This document shows, piece by piece, positions 25,812 through 34,732 of a stretch of 40,357 bases of DNA. This DNA comes from Nodosilinea sp. LEGE 07298 (GTDB lineage Bacteria > Cyanobacteriota > Cyanobacteriia > Phormidesmidales > Phormidesmidaceae), in contig NZ_JADEXE010000024.1 in the NCBI RefSeq assembly GCF_015207265.1, forward strand, positions 1 through 40,357, given 5' to 3'. The number at the start of each line of letters is the position of its first letter. Position 1 is the first letter of the stretch. The notes under the pieces were generated by a model. The model saw only the letters and a program-made list of their open reading frames with translations, was not told where the DNA came from and did not search any database. A program made the translations under genes and the position numbers.

Positions 25812-26816
25812 TTATTGACTGAGCAGGGCTGCGATCGCCCCTTTGATAAAGGCCTCATCCTCCGGGTTTTGGTAGGGGTTGCCCGCCCGGTGCCCCCAGA
25901 TTGACGGAATCGCCCAAAACTTAGCGTTGGGAATCAGGGCTGCTTCGGCTTCGCAATCTTCAGGGGTGAAGTAGAGGTCGGTGGTGGCGGGCATCACCAG
26001 TGTTTGAGCCGTAATCGCCGCCATCGCCTGCAGGTAGTTCCCGTTGTACACCGGGTTGGCCCCCACGTCGCAGCGTAGCCAGGTGTCGATCATGGCCAGC
26101 AGGTTGTGGGGATCGCGCTTGCGATAGCCCGCCTCCCAGCCGCGCAAAATATAGTCTTCGAGCGAGTCGTAGCCCCAGGCTAGGTAGGGTTTGGCCCGGT
26201 AGTAGGCCTGCGATGCCGCCCAGCCGGCATAGATTTGGGCAAAGGTGTGAAAGCCGCGATCGGGCGTACCTTCAAAGCGATCGCCATTCCAGGTCGGGTC
26301 GCTGGTGAGGGCGGCCCGCAGGCTATAGAGAAAGAGTTTGTTGTGGTCGGTGGTTTTGGCGGTACCGCAGAGGGCCGCCAGACGCTTTACGCGATCGGGA
26401 TACAGCGCAGCCCAGTGGTAGCCCTGCTGCGCCCCCATTGACCAGCCGTAGACTAGGGCGAGTTGGTCGATCTCGAGCGCGTTGATCAGCGCGACCTGAG
26501 CCCGCACATTGTCGTAGTGGGTGAAGTAGATACCGGGACCGACTACGGCGGGATCGTTGCTGGGCGAGGTCGAAAGACCATTGCCAAACATATTCACCAT
26601 CACCACGCACCAGCGGCTGGGGTCGAGAATACCGCCGGGGCGCACCAGCCAGTCAACATCGGTGTGCTGCGCTCCGTAGGAGGTGGGGTAGAGCATGGCG
26701 TTAGTGCGATCGCCGTTTAGCTCGCCATAGACCTGGTACACGACTTCCGCCTCGGGGAGAACGGTCCCACACTGTAGCGGGAAGTCCTTCAGCACAAACT
26801 GCTTTGGTGTCGCCAT
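25812..26816 (-). CDS. Alpha/beta hydrolase of the homoserine O-acetyltransferase (MetX) family
   Basis: The 334-residue product has the MetX-type alpha/beta fold. The nucleophile Ser is in YGWSMGAQQGYHWA, the acid Asp in PATTDLYFTPED and the His in IWGHRAGNP. The N-terminus (FVLKDFPLQCGTVLPEAEVVYQVYGEL) and NMFGNGLSTSPSN are also MetX-like. It is shorter than classical MetX (about 370-380) and may act on another acyl acceptor, so I give no symbol. The ATG at 26816 has AGGA six bases upstream. An ATG at 26822, two bases after the desaturase stop, is an alternative. Either way it is co-transcribed with the desaturase gene. Confidence 0.85.
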   Translation of the reverse strand: MATPKQFVLKDFPLQCGTVLPEAEVVYQVYGELNGDRTNAMLYPTSYGAQHTDVDWLVRPGGILDPSRWCVVMVNMFGNGLSTSPSNDPAVVGPGIYFTHYDNVRAQVALINALEIDQLALVYGWSMGAQQGYHWAALYPDRVKRLAALCGTAKTTDHNKLFLYSLRAALTSDPTWNGDRFEGTPDRGFHTFAQIYAGWAASQAYYRAKPYLAWGYDSLEDYILRGWEAGYRKRDPHNLLAMIDTWLRCDVGANPVYNGNYLQAMAAITAQTLVMPATTDLYFTPEDCEAEAALIPNAKFWAIPSIWGHRAGNPYQNPEDEAFIKGAIAALLSQ

Positions 26817-26824
26817 GTCCATTC

Positions 26825-27760
26825 CTAGCTAAAGTCGGCCACAATGCCGCGATTTACCCGCACGTAGCCTGGATCAATGTGCTCAAAGTAGGGCTTAAGC
26901 TGCCCGTGGGCCATCGGCAGCGCCTGAAACGGAATCGACGGATACAGGTGGTGCTCGGCATGGAACGGCATGTTCCACATCAGCCAGCGCAGGGGCCAGA
27001 GGGTGAGCGTGGTGCGAGTGTTAATCAACGGGTTTTCGTCGTTGGGACAGCCAGTGTGCTCGGCCAGCAGCACAAACCGCAGCAGTGGCTGACCGACCGC
27101 CAGCGGCAGCACCCAGTAGGTGAACAAAAACCAAGGGTTGCCGAGCACAGTAGAGACCGCAATGACCGCAGCATAGGTCAAAAGCTGCAGACGCAGCGAT
27201 CGCACCAGCCCGGCATGGCAGCTTTCGGGCAGATAATACATGCCCTCTAGCTGACCCAGCGCCACCTTACCGTGGCAGCGCACTTTACCGATCCACCAGG
27301 GAATACCGCTGAGCTGCCAAACATAATTGCCCAGGCTGTGGGGCTTGGGGTCGTCTAGCTCAGGGTCTTTGCCTGGAATTTGGGTATAGCGGTGGTGCCA
27401 CTTGTGGTAGCGCCGGTAAAAGGTGCTGTTATAAAACGACAGCAGCCCCGCCAGCCAGGCCGCGCCATCGTTGAGGCGGGGGTTGGCAAAGGCGGTGCGG
27501 TGGCAGCACTCGTGCATGGGGCAAAACATGAGCGCCAGGCTAGCCCCGCAAATGACCAGGGCAGGCAGCGCTACCACTAGCGGCGCGGTAGCCCACAGGT
27601 AGCCGCTGATGGCCGTCACCCCCAAATGGCCCAAAAACTGAACCGCCCCGGCCCAGTTCGATCGCTGGTTGAGGGTGGTCAAAGCGTCGGCGGACAAGAC
27701 CTGGCGAGGTTGAACAGGCAGCGAGCCGAGTTTGGCAGCAGGTGTAGTATTCGTAAGCAT
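26825..27760 (-). CDS. Membrane fatty acid desaturase
   Basis: The 311-residue product is a di-iron membrane desaturase. The three His boxes are HECCH (about residue 88), HKWHH (about 124) and HAEHH (about 276), with about four hydrophobic segments between them. It ends without a cytochrome b5 domain. It does not match DesA, DesB or the carotenoid hydroxylase CrtR closely in my reading; the substrate may be an acyl lipid or another long-chain compound. It lies directly upstream of the MetX-like gene in one operon and is divergent from a GntR-type regulator, which may control it through the palindromes at 27903-27933. Confidence 0.9.
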   Translation of the reverse strand: MLTNTTPAAKLGSLPVQPRQVLSADALTTLNQRSNWAGAVQFLGHLGVTAISGYLWATAPLVVALPALVICGASLALMFCPMHECCHRTAFANPRLNDGAAWLAGLLSFYNSTFYRRYHKWHHRYTQIPGKDPELDDPKPHSLGNYVWQLSGIPWWIGKVRCHGKVALGQLEGMYYLPESCHAGLVRSLRLQLLTYAAVIAVSTVLGNPWFLFTYWVLPLAVGQPLLRFVLLAEHTGCPNDENPLINTRTTLTLWPLRWLMWNMPFHAEHHLYPSIPFQALPMAHGQLKPYFEHIDPGYVRVNRGIVADFS

Positions 27761-27902
27761 GGTTAACGTTTTGGTAGAAAATGCCTTGGCAACATCAGAT
27801 AATGAGAACGGGAAGCAGCCTGTCTGGGTACTTTCCCAGGCTTAGTTCACCTTTCCCATAACGACCTGCTGACTCAAGCGGCCAGCATAGCGACCCTCAG
27901 AT

Positions 27903-27933
27903 AGTTGGTCACAACCAACTTGTTATAACAAGT
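27903..27933. promoter_or_regulatory. Two overlapping palindromes between desaturase and GntR genes, likely operator
   Basis: AGTTGGTCACAACCAACT (27903-27920) is a 7-bp inverted repeat around four bases. ACTTGTTATAACAAGT (27918-27933) is a perfect 16-bp palindrome. They share three bases, so two dimers could compete or cooperate. The second resembles GntR/HutC-family sites (GT-N4-AC core). The position is 73 bases before the regulator start and 142 bases before the desaturase start, which suits control of both. Confidence 0.6.
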
Positions 27934-28006
27934 GAGCTTAGCACATTATTTAGGGTGGTCAAGCTGCATTTGAGCATGCCCACCGCCTATTGATGGTTTC
28001 CTGACT

Positions 28007-28729
28007 ATGTCTCCTCCGCTTCACATCAGCATTTCGGAAAAGCTGCGCCACCAGATTGAGTCGGGGGTGTACACCTCGGGCGATCGCTTGCCCAGCGAGC
28101 ACCAGCTGATGGAAACCTTCAGCGTTAGCCGTATTACCGCTCGTCAGGCCGTGGCCAACCTGGTCAGCCAGGGGCTGGCGATCGCCTACCGGGGCAAAGG
28201 CGTCTTTGTCACACCTCAAAAGAAAGTCACCTATTCACTCTCCAGTCCGTTGGTGTTTTTAGAACAAGATATGGCCCGCCAGGGCATCGCCTTTTCCTTT
28301 GAAAATCTGGTGTTTGAGCCTGCCGCTGCCCCCAGCGATGCAGCGGCGGCCCTGGGCATTCCAAAAGCGTCACCCGTCTATGTACAAAAAAAACTCTTTC
28401 GCATGGATGGGGCAGCTGGGGCCGTAGATTTGACCTACCTAATTGCCGACCTGGGAGACCGCTTTGCACCGCTGCTAGAACACCAAATGACCTTTCCCAT
28501 CCTGGCTCAAAACGGTATACCCATCGATTGTTTAGATGCGGTGATTGAGTGCACCCACGCCGACTACGACCTCAGCGGCTACTTAGAAGTGCCCCTAGGC
28601 CACGCCCTAATGGTTTATCGCTACACAGCCTACAGCAGCGATCAGCAGCCAGTTCTACACGGGGCCACCATTTCGCGGGCCGATCGCTTTTGTTACTCCC
28701 TTAGCACCCGCGCTGGGGCCAGCGCTTGA
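28007..28729 (+). CDS. GntR family regulator with UTRA ligand-binding domain (HutC subfamily)
   Basis: The 240-residue protein has an N-terminal winged helix (about residues 1-72: LRHQIESGVYTSGDRLPSEH, then FSVSRITARQAVANL and the wing GLAIAYRGKGVFV). A C-terminal UTRA domain (about 95-235) binds a small ligand, typically a sugar phosphate, histidine-pathway intermediate or fatty-acid derivative. It is divergent from the desaturase/MetX-like operon and has its own palindromic site upstream, so it probably controls that operon and itself. A fatty-acid or acyl ligand would be logical but is inference. The downstream gene follows after 90 bp. Confidence 0.92.
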   Translation: MSPPLHISISEKLRHQIESGVYTSGDRLPSEHQLMETFSVSRITARQAVANLVSQGLAIAYRGKGVFVTPQKKVTYSLSSPLVFLEQDMARQGIAFSFENLVFEPAAAPSDAAAALGIPKASPVYVQKKLFRMDGAAGAVDLTYLIADLGDRFAPLLEHQMTFPILAQNGIPIDCLDAVIECTHADYDLSGYLEVPLGHALMVYRYTAYSSDQQPVLHGATISRADRFCYSLSTRAGASA

Positions 28730-28752
28730 CACCTTTATGACATCGTTATACT
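28726..28752 (+). promoter_or_regulatory. Possible sigma-70 promoter for the DUF1400 gene
   Basis: TTGACA (28726-28731) overlaps the regulator stop codon and TATACT (28747-28752) follows after 15 bases, two short of the optimum. It lies 67 bases before the next start codon. Confidence 0.35.
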
Positions 28753-28819
28753 GACTACATACGGGTCGCAACATTAGGCAACAGCCGCTCGTCAGGAGAT
28801 TAGTCGGTAGGAGATCGCA

Positions 28820-29341
28820 ATGCAACGGCGAATAGTTACAGCCATCGCTTTGGTTAGTCTGGGGCTAAGTACCCTGGCTGCCCGCCCAGGGCTCGCCGCC
28901 GAACGGGTGCGGCTCAACTATCGAGGGTTTAGCCGCACTGTACCCGTCGCCCTGCTCGAATTGTTGGCCAATACGGGTGAATCAACCGGCGTGTTGGGTG
29001 GGTTGCTTAACCAGGCTGGGCAAAATCCGGGCGAACTGCGATCGCTGCTCACTCGTCCCCTGGCTGCCGACCCCGTCATCCTCGATCGCTCCCTCAACAG
29101 CCGTCCTGGCGAGTGGGTGCTCGACTACCTAGGCCAGTCGATCCATACGGGTGCGGGCGAGGCCGATCGACAAGCGCTGCGATCGGCCCTGGTACTTTCG
29201 GCCAGCGATGACCAGCAGATTACCCTGCTTGAACTCCTGCAAAACTATCCCACCGAAGAAGTAGTGCTAGAAGGCGACAACATTCAGGCAGCCTACAATC
29301 GCCTAGCCAGCTTTCTACGCCCTCTCTCGATTTTTCTCTAG
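28820..29341 (+). CDS. Secreted DUF1400 domain protein
   Basis: The 173-residue product begins with a signal peptide (MQRRIVTAIALVSLGLSTLA, cleavage near RPGLAA). The rest is one DUF1400 domain: RVRLNYRGFSRTVPVALLELLA, a Leu-rich helix pair, GEWVLDYLGQSIHTG and ALRSALVLSASDDQQITLLELLQNYPTEEVVL. In many cyanobacteria DUF1400 sits in front of an alpha/beta hydrolase domain; here it stands alone. The function is unknown. It may come from the promoter at 28726 or by readthrough from the regulator gene. Confidence 0.8.
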   Translation: MQRRIVTAIALVSLGLSTLAARPGLAAERVRLNYRGFSRTVPVALLELLANTGESTGVLGGLLNQAGQNPGELRSLLTRPLAADPVILDRSLNSRPGEWVLDYLGQSIHTGAGEADRQALRSALVLSASDDQQITLLELLQNYPTEEVVLEGDNIQAAYNRLASFLRPLSIFL

Positions 29342-29562
29342 TACTCAAAGGCTGAAATACTCGAAGTCTGAAATAAGTCCACTATTCCGGCTCGCTTGGC
29401 TCCCTAGCTCCCCTGCTCCCTCGCGATTGGCAATAGTCGCCACACTTATGCCGCTGTCTATTAGTCCGCTCTTTCGCGAGTCTGCTGTGGCAAACATCAG
29501 CTTGGCTTAACCCCCCTTTCTCTCTGGCGCTCTAGATGGCCCACTTGCCAACTACTACAGCG

Positions 29563-29733
29563 TCAGCGATCCATCAGAGAAATTGCCACCATGCCTACTA
29601 CAACCGTCACCAGCAGAAGCGTTAGCGGCTCTAGCTTAAATCCTGCATCTTTATCTTTACTCGGCTTGCTTGTCGCGTAAAAAAACGCAAAAAACACCAG
29701 CAATATCACAACCAGATCGAGGCCAGTAAACAT
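29563..29733 (-). CDS. Small two-helix membrane protein (56 residues)
   Basis: The minus-strand frame starts at ATG 29733 with GGGAGA seven bases upstream and stops at 29563. The sequence has two hydrophobic helices (about residues 5-20, LDLVVILLVFFAFFYA, and 36-54, PLTLLLVTVVVGMVAISLM) joined by a charged linker (SKPSKDKDAGFKLE). The positively charged loop and the hydrophobic ends suggest a helical hairpin in the inner or thylakoid membrane. No family is recognised. The gene is isolated between the DUF1400 and GAPDH genes and would be missed by pipelines with a 60-codon cut-off. Confidence 0.65.
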   Translation of the reverse strand: MFTGLDLVVILLVFFAFFYATSKPSKDKDAGFKLEPLTLLLVTVVVGMVAISLMDR

Positions 29734-31128
<1,395 letters not shown>

Positions 31129-31141
31129 GGATGTAGATCCA

Positions 31142-31176
31142 GACCCCTGGGTTTGTCAAAAACCCAGGGGTCTTTT
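31142..31176 (+). terminator. Rho-independent terminator of gap
   Basis: GACCCCTGGGTTT (31142-31154) pairs perfectly over 13 bp with AAACCCAGGGGTC (31160-31172) around GTCAA, followed by TTTT. It lies 13 bases after the gap stop. Confidence 0.93.
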
Positions 31177-31225
31177 CACGCGATCGCCTTCCCTAGTCGG
31201 AATGGCGACATTCAATTGCATCGGG

Positions 31226-31435
31226 CTGCGATCGCATGACATCCCTATGCAATCGAGAAACCATCCGCTGCAATCGCATAACAGGCTCATGTCATTGAGA
31301 AACGGGCTGATGCGATCGCATAACATCCCACTGCAATTGAGTAACCAGGCGATGCAATTGAGAAACCACCTGATGCGATCGCATGACACCCGGCTGCAAT
31401 TGAATAATACGGCGATGCGATCGAGGAACTGAGCC
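31226..31435. repeat. Ten-copy 21-bp tandem repeat with palindromic cores
   Basis: Ten units of 21 bases run without a break from 31226; the last begins at 31415 and is incomplete in match at its 3' end. Each opens (A/C)TGC followed by a six-base core, then (A/C)(N)(N)(A/G)A(C/T). The core is CGATCG in units 1, 5, 8 and 10, CAATTG in units 6, 7 and 9, CAATCG in units 2 and 3, and a variant in unit 4. Because 21 is a multiple of three, both strands have long open frames: 76 codons plus (from ATG 31202) and 93 codons minus (from GTG 31437), with heptad-like repeats. Changes between units are mostly non-synonymous in either frame, so I do not call a gene. Confidence 0.85.
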
Positions 31436-31510
31436 ACGTCCCTGAGTAACGCCCAGCCTACCCATCACAGTTGATTCAGGCTTTAATGGGGGCAGCCCGC
31501 GCCGAGAGTC

Positions 31511-31540
31511 ATGCCCAAAATTTTTATCTCCTACCGTCAA
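31511..31540 (+). pseudogene. Possible remnant of a TIR-domain gene start
   Basis: ATG 31511 begins the peptide MPKIFISYRQ, which is how many cyanobacterial TIR-domain proteins start (first beta strand, FISYR). After ten codons the similarity stops and the frame runs into the 3' end of the minus-strand gene at 31537. It looks like the stump of a deleted TIR gene, but ten residues are thin evidence. Confidence 0.35.
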
Positions 31541-31776
31541 TCATCGGGCTGGTCTTCTGTAAATTGCTCGATCGCATTGACCAACCCCTCAGAATAGGGT
31601 TCTAAGACCGTTGCGCAAACCTGTAAGTCGGCTAGGGCTAGGGCAAACTCATCCGACTCCGAGTGACTGGTTTCTAAGACCTGAATGGCCAGCAAAGCCT
31701 TCTCAAGCTGAGGGCGATATTCTCCTAAATGGCGCTTAAGCCTGGCTAAAGACAGGTCAGAGACTGCTTGAGTCAT
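31537..31776 (-). CDS. Small hypothetical helical protein
   Basis: I do not recognise this 79-residue acidic protein. It is predicted all-helical (SLARLKRHLGEYRPQLEKALLAIQVLE, then FALALADLQVCATVLEPYSEGLVNAIEQF), with one Cys and no signal or membrane segment. The ATG at 31776 has AAAGGAGG eight bases upstream, a very good site. Its start overlaps the stop of the 64-residue gene as ATGA, so the two are coupled and may interact. Confidence 0.7.
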   Translation of the reverse strand: MTQAVSDLSLARLKRHLGEYRPQLEKALLAIQVLETSHSESDEFALALADLQVCATVLEPYSEGLVNAIEQFTEDQPDD

Positions 31777-31967
31777 AGGTTGAGCCTCCTTTCGAGCTTG
31801 GTAATTTGCTGTCGGCAGTTTGCTACAGTCTTTTCCCAGTGGGCAATAAGTCCTTGGTCTTGTTGGCGTTCTGGTTTCTCACGTTCTTTGGCAATTGTGG
31901 CTAAATGCTCTGCTAGTGCTTGCTTTTGCCCCTCTAGCTGTCTGCGATAAAGCTTGTTTTTACCCAC
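31773..31967 (-). CDS. Small basic coiled-coil protein
   Basis: The 64-residue product is very charged and helical (QLEGQKQALAEHLATIAKER, then ANCRQQITKLERRLNL), consistent with a short antiparallel coiled coil. The start is GTG 31967 with AGGAAAC upstream. It lies 24 bases after the metallophosphoesterase stop and overlaps the next gene by four bases, so the three form one minus-strand operon. No family is recognised. Confidence 0.65.
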   Translation of the reverse strand: MGKNKLYRRQLEGQKQALAEHLATIAKEREKPERQQDQGLIAHWEKTVANCRQQITKLERRLNL

Positions 31968-31991
31968 GAGTTAGTTTCCTGCCAGGCTCCC

Positions 31992-32753
31992 CTAATACGC
32001 GGCGCGGGTGGCCAGATCGCGGGGGCGTTTTTTGATCATTGTGGGGTCGAGGTGGGTGATCGCCTCGGCGCACGATCGCACCCGTTCGATCGGCTCAAAC
32101 ACATTTACCTGATAGACTATCTGATTATCCCAGTCGAGGGCGGTAAGCCAGCCGCTGCGGGGGTGGTACACGCCAGTATCGATATCGAGCCAGCCACGCC
32201 CGGCGACAATTTGGCCGGGGTCTACGCCGGGGAAGGTGAAGGTAATGGTGTGCCCGGTGATGATCAGCTTGTCGGAGAAAAAGGGCGTCAGGCTGCTGTG
32301 GAAGGTTTCGCGAATCCAGCACATTTCATAGCTGCTTTGCTCAGCCACGGGCAGCATGGGGTTGACTCCGGCGTGCACCAGCCACAGATCGCCCAGGTCG
32401 ATATAGAGGGGCAGCTGGCGCAGCCATTCGAGGTGGTCTTCGAGGGTAGCGGCGGAGCCGTGGTAGCTGGTGAGAGTGGCCTGACCGCCGCTAAAAATCC
32501 AGCCCTGGAGGGTGGGGGGGTTGATTTTGCCGTCGACAAAGGTATCGAGAATCAGCTGCTCGTGGTTGCCCCGCACGCAGTTAGTAGCGTGGCGGCGCAC
32601 AAAGTCGACTACGTCAGCACTCTTGGGGCCGCGATCGATTAAATCGCCGACGCAGTAAATTTCATCGTCGGCATCGGGCGCGATCGCATCCCACAGCCGC
32701 TGTAGGCCGTCGTAGTGACCGTGAATATCGCCAATAAAAATTCTTCGGGGCAT
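31992..32753 (-). CDS. PPP-type metallophosphoesterase (protein phosphatase / Ap4A hydrolase-like)
   Basis: The 253-residue protein has the metal-binding motifs of the PPP superfamily in order: GDIHGHYDGLQRLW (GDxHG), GDLIDRGPKS (GDxxDRG) and VRGNHEQ (GNHE), with later His in ITGHTITF and LVHAGVNP. Substrates in this group are phosphoproteins (PrpA/PrpE type) or diadenosine tetraphosphate; the sequence does not decide. It is the first gene of a three-gene minus-strand operon with two small helical proteins, which could be regulators or partners. Confidence 0.9.
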   Translation of the reverse strand: MPRRIFIGDIHGHYDGLQRLWDAIAPDADDEIYCVGDLIDRGPKSADVVDFVRRHATNCVRGNHEQLILDTFVDGKINPPTLQGWIFSGGQATLTSYHGSAATLEDHLEWLRQLPLYIDLGDLWLVHAGVNPMLPVAEQSSYEMCWIRETFHSSLTPFFSDKLIITGHTITFTFPGVDPGQIVAGRGWLDIDTGVYHPRSGWLTALDWDNQIVYQVNVFEPIERVRSCAEAITHLDPTMIKKRPRDLATRAAY

Positions 32754-32970
32754 GGGGCAGGGACTCCGTTGCTTTCATTATGCCTTAACCCCAAACTCAA
32801 CTATCAAGTTTCCGTAATGCTCACCTGGATGAAGACCCATTGAAGATGTATATTGTGACTCGATCGCAAGCTGTGTTTTCCCTTAGAAAAACCACCCACA
32901 TTGGGCGCTGGATCAGGTTTATTCTCATTATTCTCAGGCATAATAAAGGCCAGCTTAGAGTTCCTATCCT

Positions 32971-33351
32971 ATGAGTCGTTCGACTTCGCGCCGTCCGCTG
33001 CCGATGTCTTCTTCTACGCGCCCATCTGTTCGGCGGCGGCAGCGACGGGCCGAGCCTTGGCGTCGGCTAGCGCGTCATACCCTTGCGTTGGAGGTTAGCG
33101 CGCGGTTAGGGGTCAATGTATTTTTAGCCCTGGTGGCTGGAGTATCGCTGGGGCGTCTGGTGCCCTACCTGCAAGTTCAGGTGCAGCAACTTGAGACTGC
33201 CCGTGCCGAATTAGCCCAAGCAGAAGCAGCTAATACTCGCCTACGGGCCGACTTTGATCGCCACTTTGACCCAGCCCAGGCAGGGCGGATAATTCAAGAA
33301 CAAACGGGGTACCGCAGCCGTTCAGAGCGGCAGGTGGTGTGGACGGACTGA
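32971..33351 (+). CDS. FtsL/FtsB-like bitopic membrane protein
   Basis: The 126-residue product has a very basic cytoplasmic N-terminus (about 1-40, many Arg and Ser) and one transmembrane helix (about 48-66, VNVFLALVAGVSLGRLVPYL). A coiled coil follows (about 68-95, QVQQLETARAELAQAEAANTRL) and then a short tail. That layout fits the septal FtsL/FtsB/DivIC group, and similar proteins occur in cyanobacteria. Sequence similarity in that group is low, so the assignment rests on architecture. The gene converges on argC, with a hairpin between them. Confidence 0.6.
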   Translation: MSRSTSRRPLPMSSSTRPSVRRRQRRAEPWRRLARHTLALEVSARLGVNVFLALVAGVSLGRLVPYLQVQVQQLETARAELAQAEAANTRLRADFDRHFDPAQAGRIIQEQTGYRSRSERQVVWTD

Positions 33352-33359
33352 GCCAAACG

Positions 33360-33395
33360 TGAATGGGTGGGTAACTCTCGCTACTCACCCATTCA
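33360..33395. terminator. Hairpin between convergent FtsL-like and argC genes
   Basis: TGAATGGGTG (33360-33369) and CACCCATTCA (33386-33395) pair perfectly over 10 bp, with a further inner GTA/TAC pairing. The hairpin lies 8 bases after one stop and 26 bases from the other. U-tracts are weak, so it may be an inefficient bidirectional terminator. Confidence 0.5.
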
Positions 33396-33421
33396 TATTG
33401 AACTGACTCACCTAGTAGCGA

Positions 33422-34486
33422 CTACGGATAGAACGCCGTTGTCGGTAAGCCAAGCCCCTCTTCCAGGCCCATCATCAGGTTGAAGCACTGCACTGCTTGA
33501 GAGGCTTGGCCTTTCATCAGATTGTCGATCGCAGACATGACAATTACCCGCCCGGTGCGGGGGTCGGTTTCGAGACCGATAAAGCAGCGGTTGGTTCCCC
33601 AGGCCCACTTGGTTTGCGGGTAGGTACCGTTGGGCAGCACCGTTACCCAAGGGGATGCTCGGTAAAAGGCAGTGTAGATGGTGAGCAGGTCGTCGCGCAC
33701 CAGGCCAGGGTCGCGCAGGGTGGCGTAAATAGTGGCCAAAATGCCCCGAACCATAGGGATCAGGTGAGGGGTAAATTGCACGGTGACCTCGTGATGAGCC
33801 AGATGGGTGCAAATTTGCTCAATTTCTGGGGTATGGCGGTGGCGGGTAACGCCGTAGGCCCCTAGAGAGTTGCTGGCTTCAGCCAAAAGCATGCCGGTTT
33901 TGGCCACCCGCCCACCGCCGGAAGTGCCCGACTTGGCGTCGATGATCAGGCTCTCGGGCTGAGCTAGCCCCTGCTTGAGCAGGGGCGCAATGCCGAGCAG
34001 GCTAGCGGTGGGGTAGCAGCCGGGGCAGCCCACTAAGCGGGCGTCACGAATGCGATCGCGGAACAGCTCGGGTAGGCCATAGACTGCTTCGGCAGCGGTG
34101 ACTTGATCGGCGCGATCGCCCCCGTACCACGACTGATAGGTATTCAAATTCTCAAAGCGGTAGTCGGCCGACAGATCGAGCACCTTGCAGCCCTGTTCAA
34201 GTAGGATGGGGGCCATCGTGTGGGCCAACCCATTGGGCAGTGATAGAAAAACGGCCTGACAACGCTGGGCGATCGCGCTCAAATCCACCGCCTCTACCGT
34301 CAGATTTACCGAACCCGCCAGGTGAGGGTAAATATCGGTGTAAGGCTGCCCAGCGCTGCTGTCGCCGCCCAGGTACACCAGCTCTACCTCAGGGTGCTGA
34401 GTCAGCAGCCGCACCAGCTGCACCCCTCCGTAACCCGATGCCCCGACAATGCCGACCGTAATTTTTCCTGCTGGTGACTCGCTCAT
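33422..34486 (-). CDS. argC: N-acetyl-gamma-glutamyl-phosphate reductase
   Basis: ArgC reduces N-acetylglutamyl phosphate to the semialdehyde, the third step of arginine synthesis. The 354-residue length is normal. The NADP-binding start is [18 protein letters not shown], the active Cys is in [19 protein letters not shown], and the catalytic-region motif [11 protein letters not shown] follows. The ending ([19 protein letters not shown]) is diagnostic. It is a single gene on the minus strand, divergent from ribBA across 246 bp. Confidence 0.97.
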   Translation of the reverse strand: MSESPAGKITVGIVGASGYGGVQLVRLLTQHPEVELVYLGGDSSAGQPYTDIYPHLAGSVNLTVEAVDLSAIAQRCQAVFLSLPNGLAHTMAPILLEQGCKVLDLSADYRFENLNTYQSWYGGDRADQVTAAEAVYGLPELFRDRIRDARLVGCPGCYPTASLLGIAPLLKQGLAQPESLIIDAKSGTSGGGRVAKTGMLLAEASNSLGAYGVTRHRHTPEIEQICTHLAHHEVTVQFTPHLIPMVRGILATIYATLRDPGLVRDDLLTIYTAFYRASPWVTVLPNGTYPQTKWAWGTNRCFIGLETDPRTGRVIVMSAIDNLMKGQASQAVQCFNLMMGLEEGLGLPTTAFYP

Positions 34487-34732
34487 GGTTCTAGGATTGG
34501 CTAGGTGGCCGGGTAGGAAGGGCTAGGGCGGTAGCCGACGACGTCAGCACTACCGCTTTAGATAAGCACTGTAATAGTAAACCAGTAATCTCAGATCAAC
34601 ATGGTGGCTTGAGATGCTGTGAGCAGCATTGTTAATGGCCTCAATAATTTCTCTAATCTGGCCCTGGGTGCGATTGCCCGGCAAGTGAAGCTGAAGCGGT
34701 AAAGCTAGAATTTTAAGAGTGAACGTACTTTA

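Noticed and set aside
31202-31432. 76-codon plus-strand frame through the 21-bp array (and a 93-codon minus-strand frame)
   Set aside because: Both exist because the repeat period is a multiple of three and lacks stops. Neither has a good ribosome binding site and unit differences are mostly amino-acid changing. I kept it as a repeat and flagged the coding option in the findings.
32846-32974. 42-codon frame ending in an ATGA overlap with the FtsL-like gene
   Set aside because: The overlap is suggestive of coupling, but there is no clear ribosome binding site and the composition is that of an AT-rich leader. Too weak to call.
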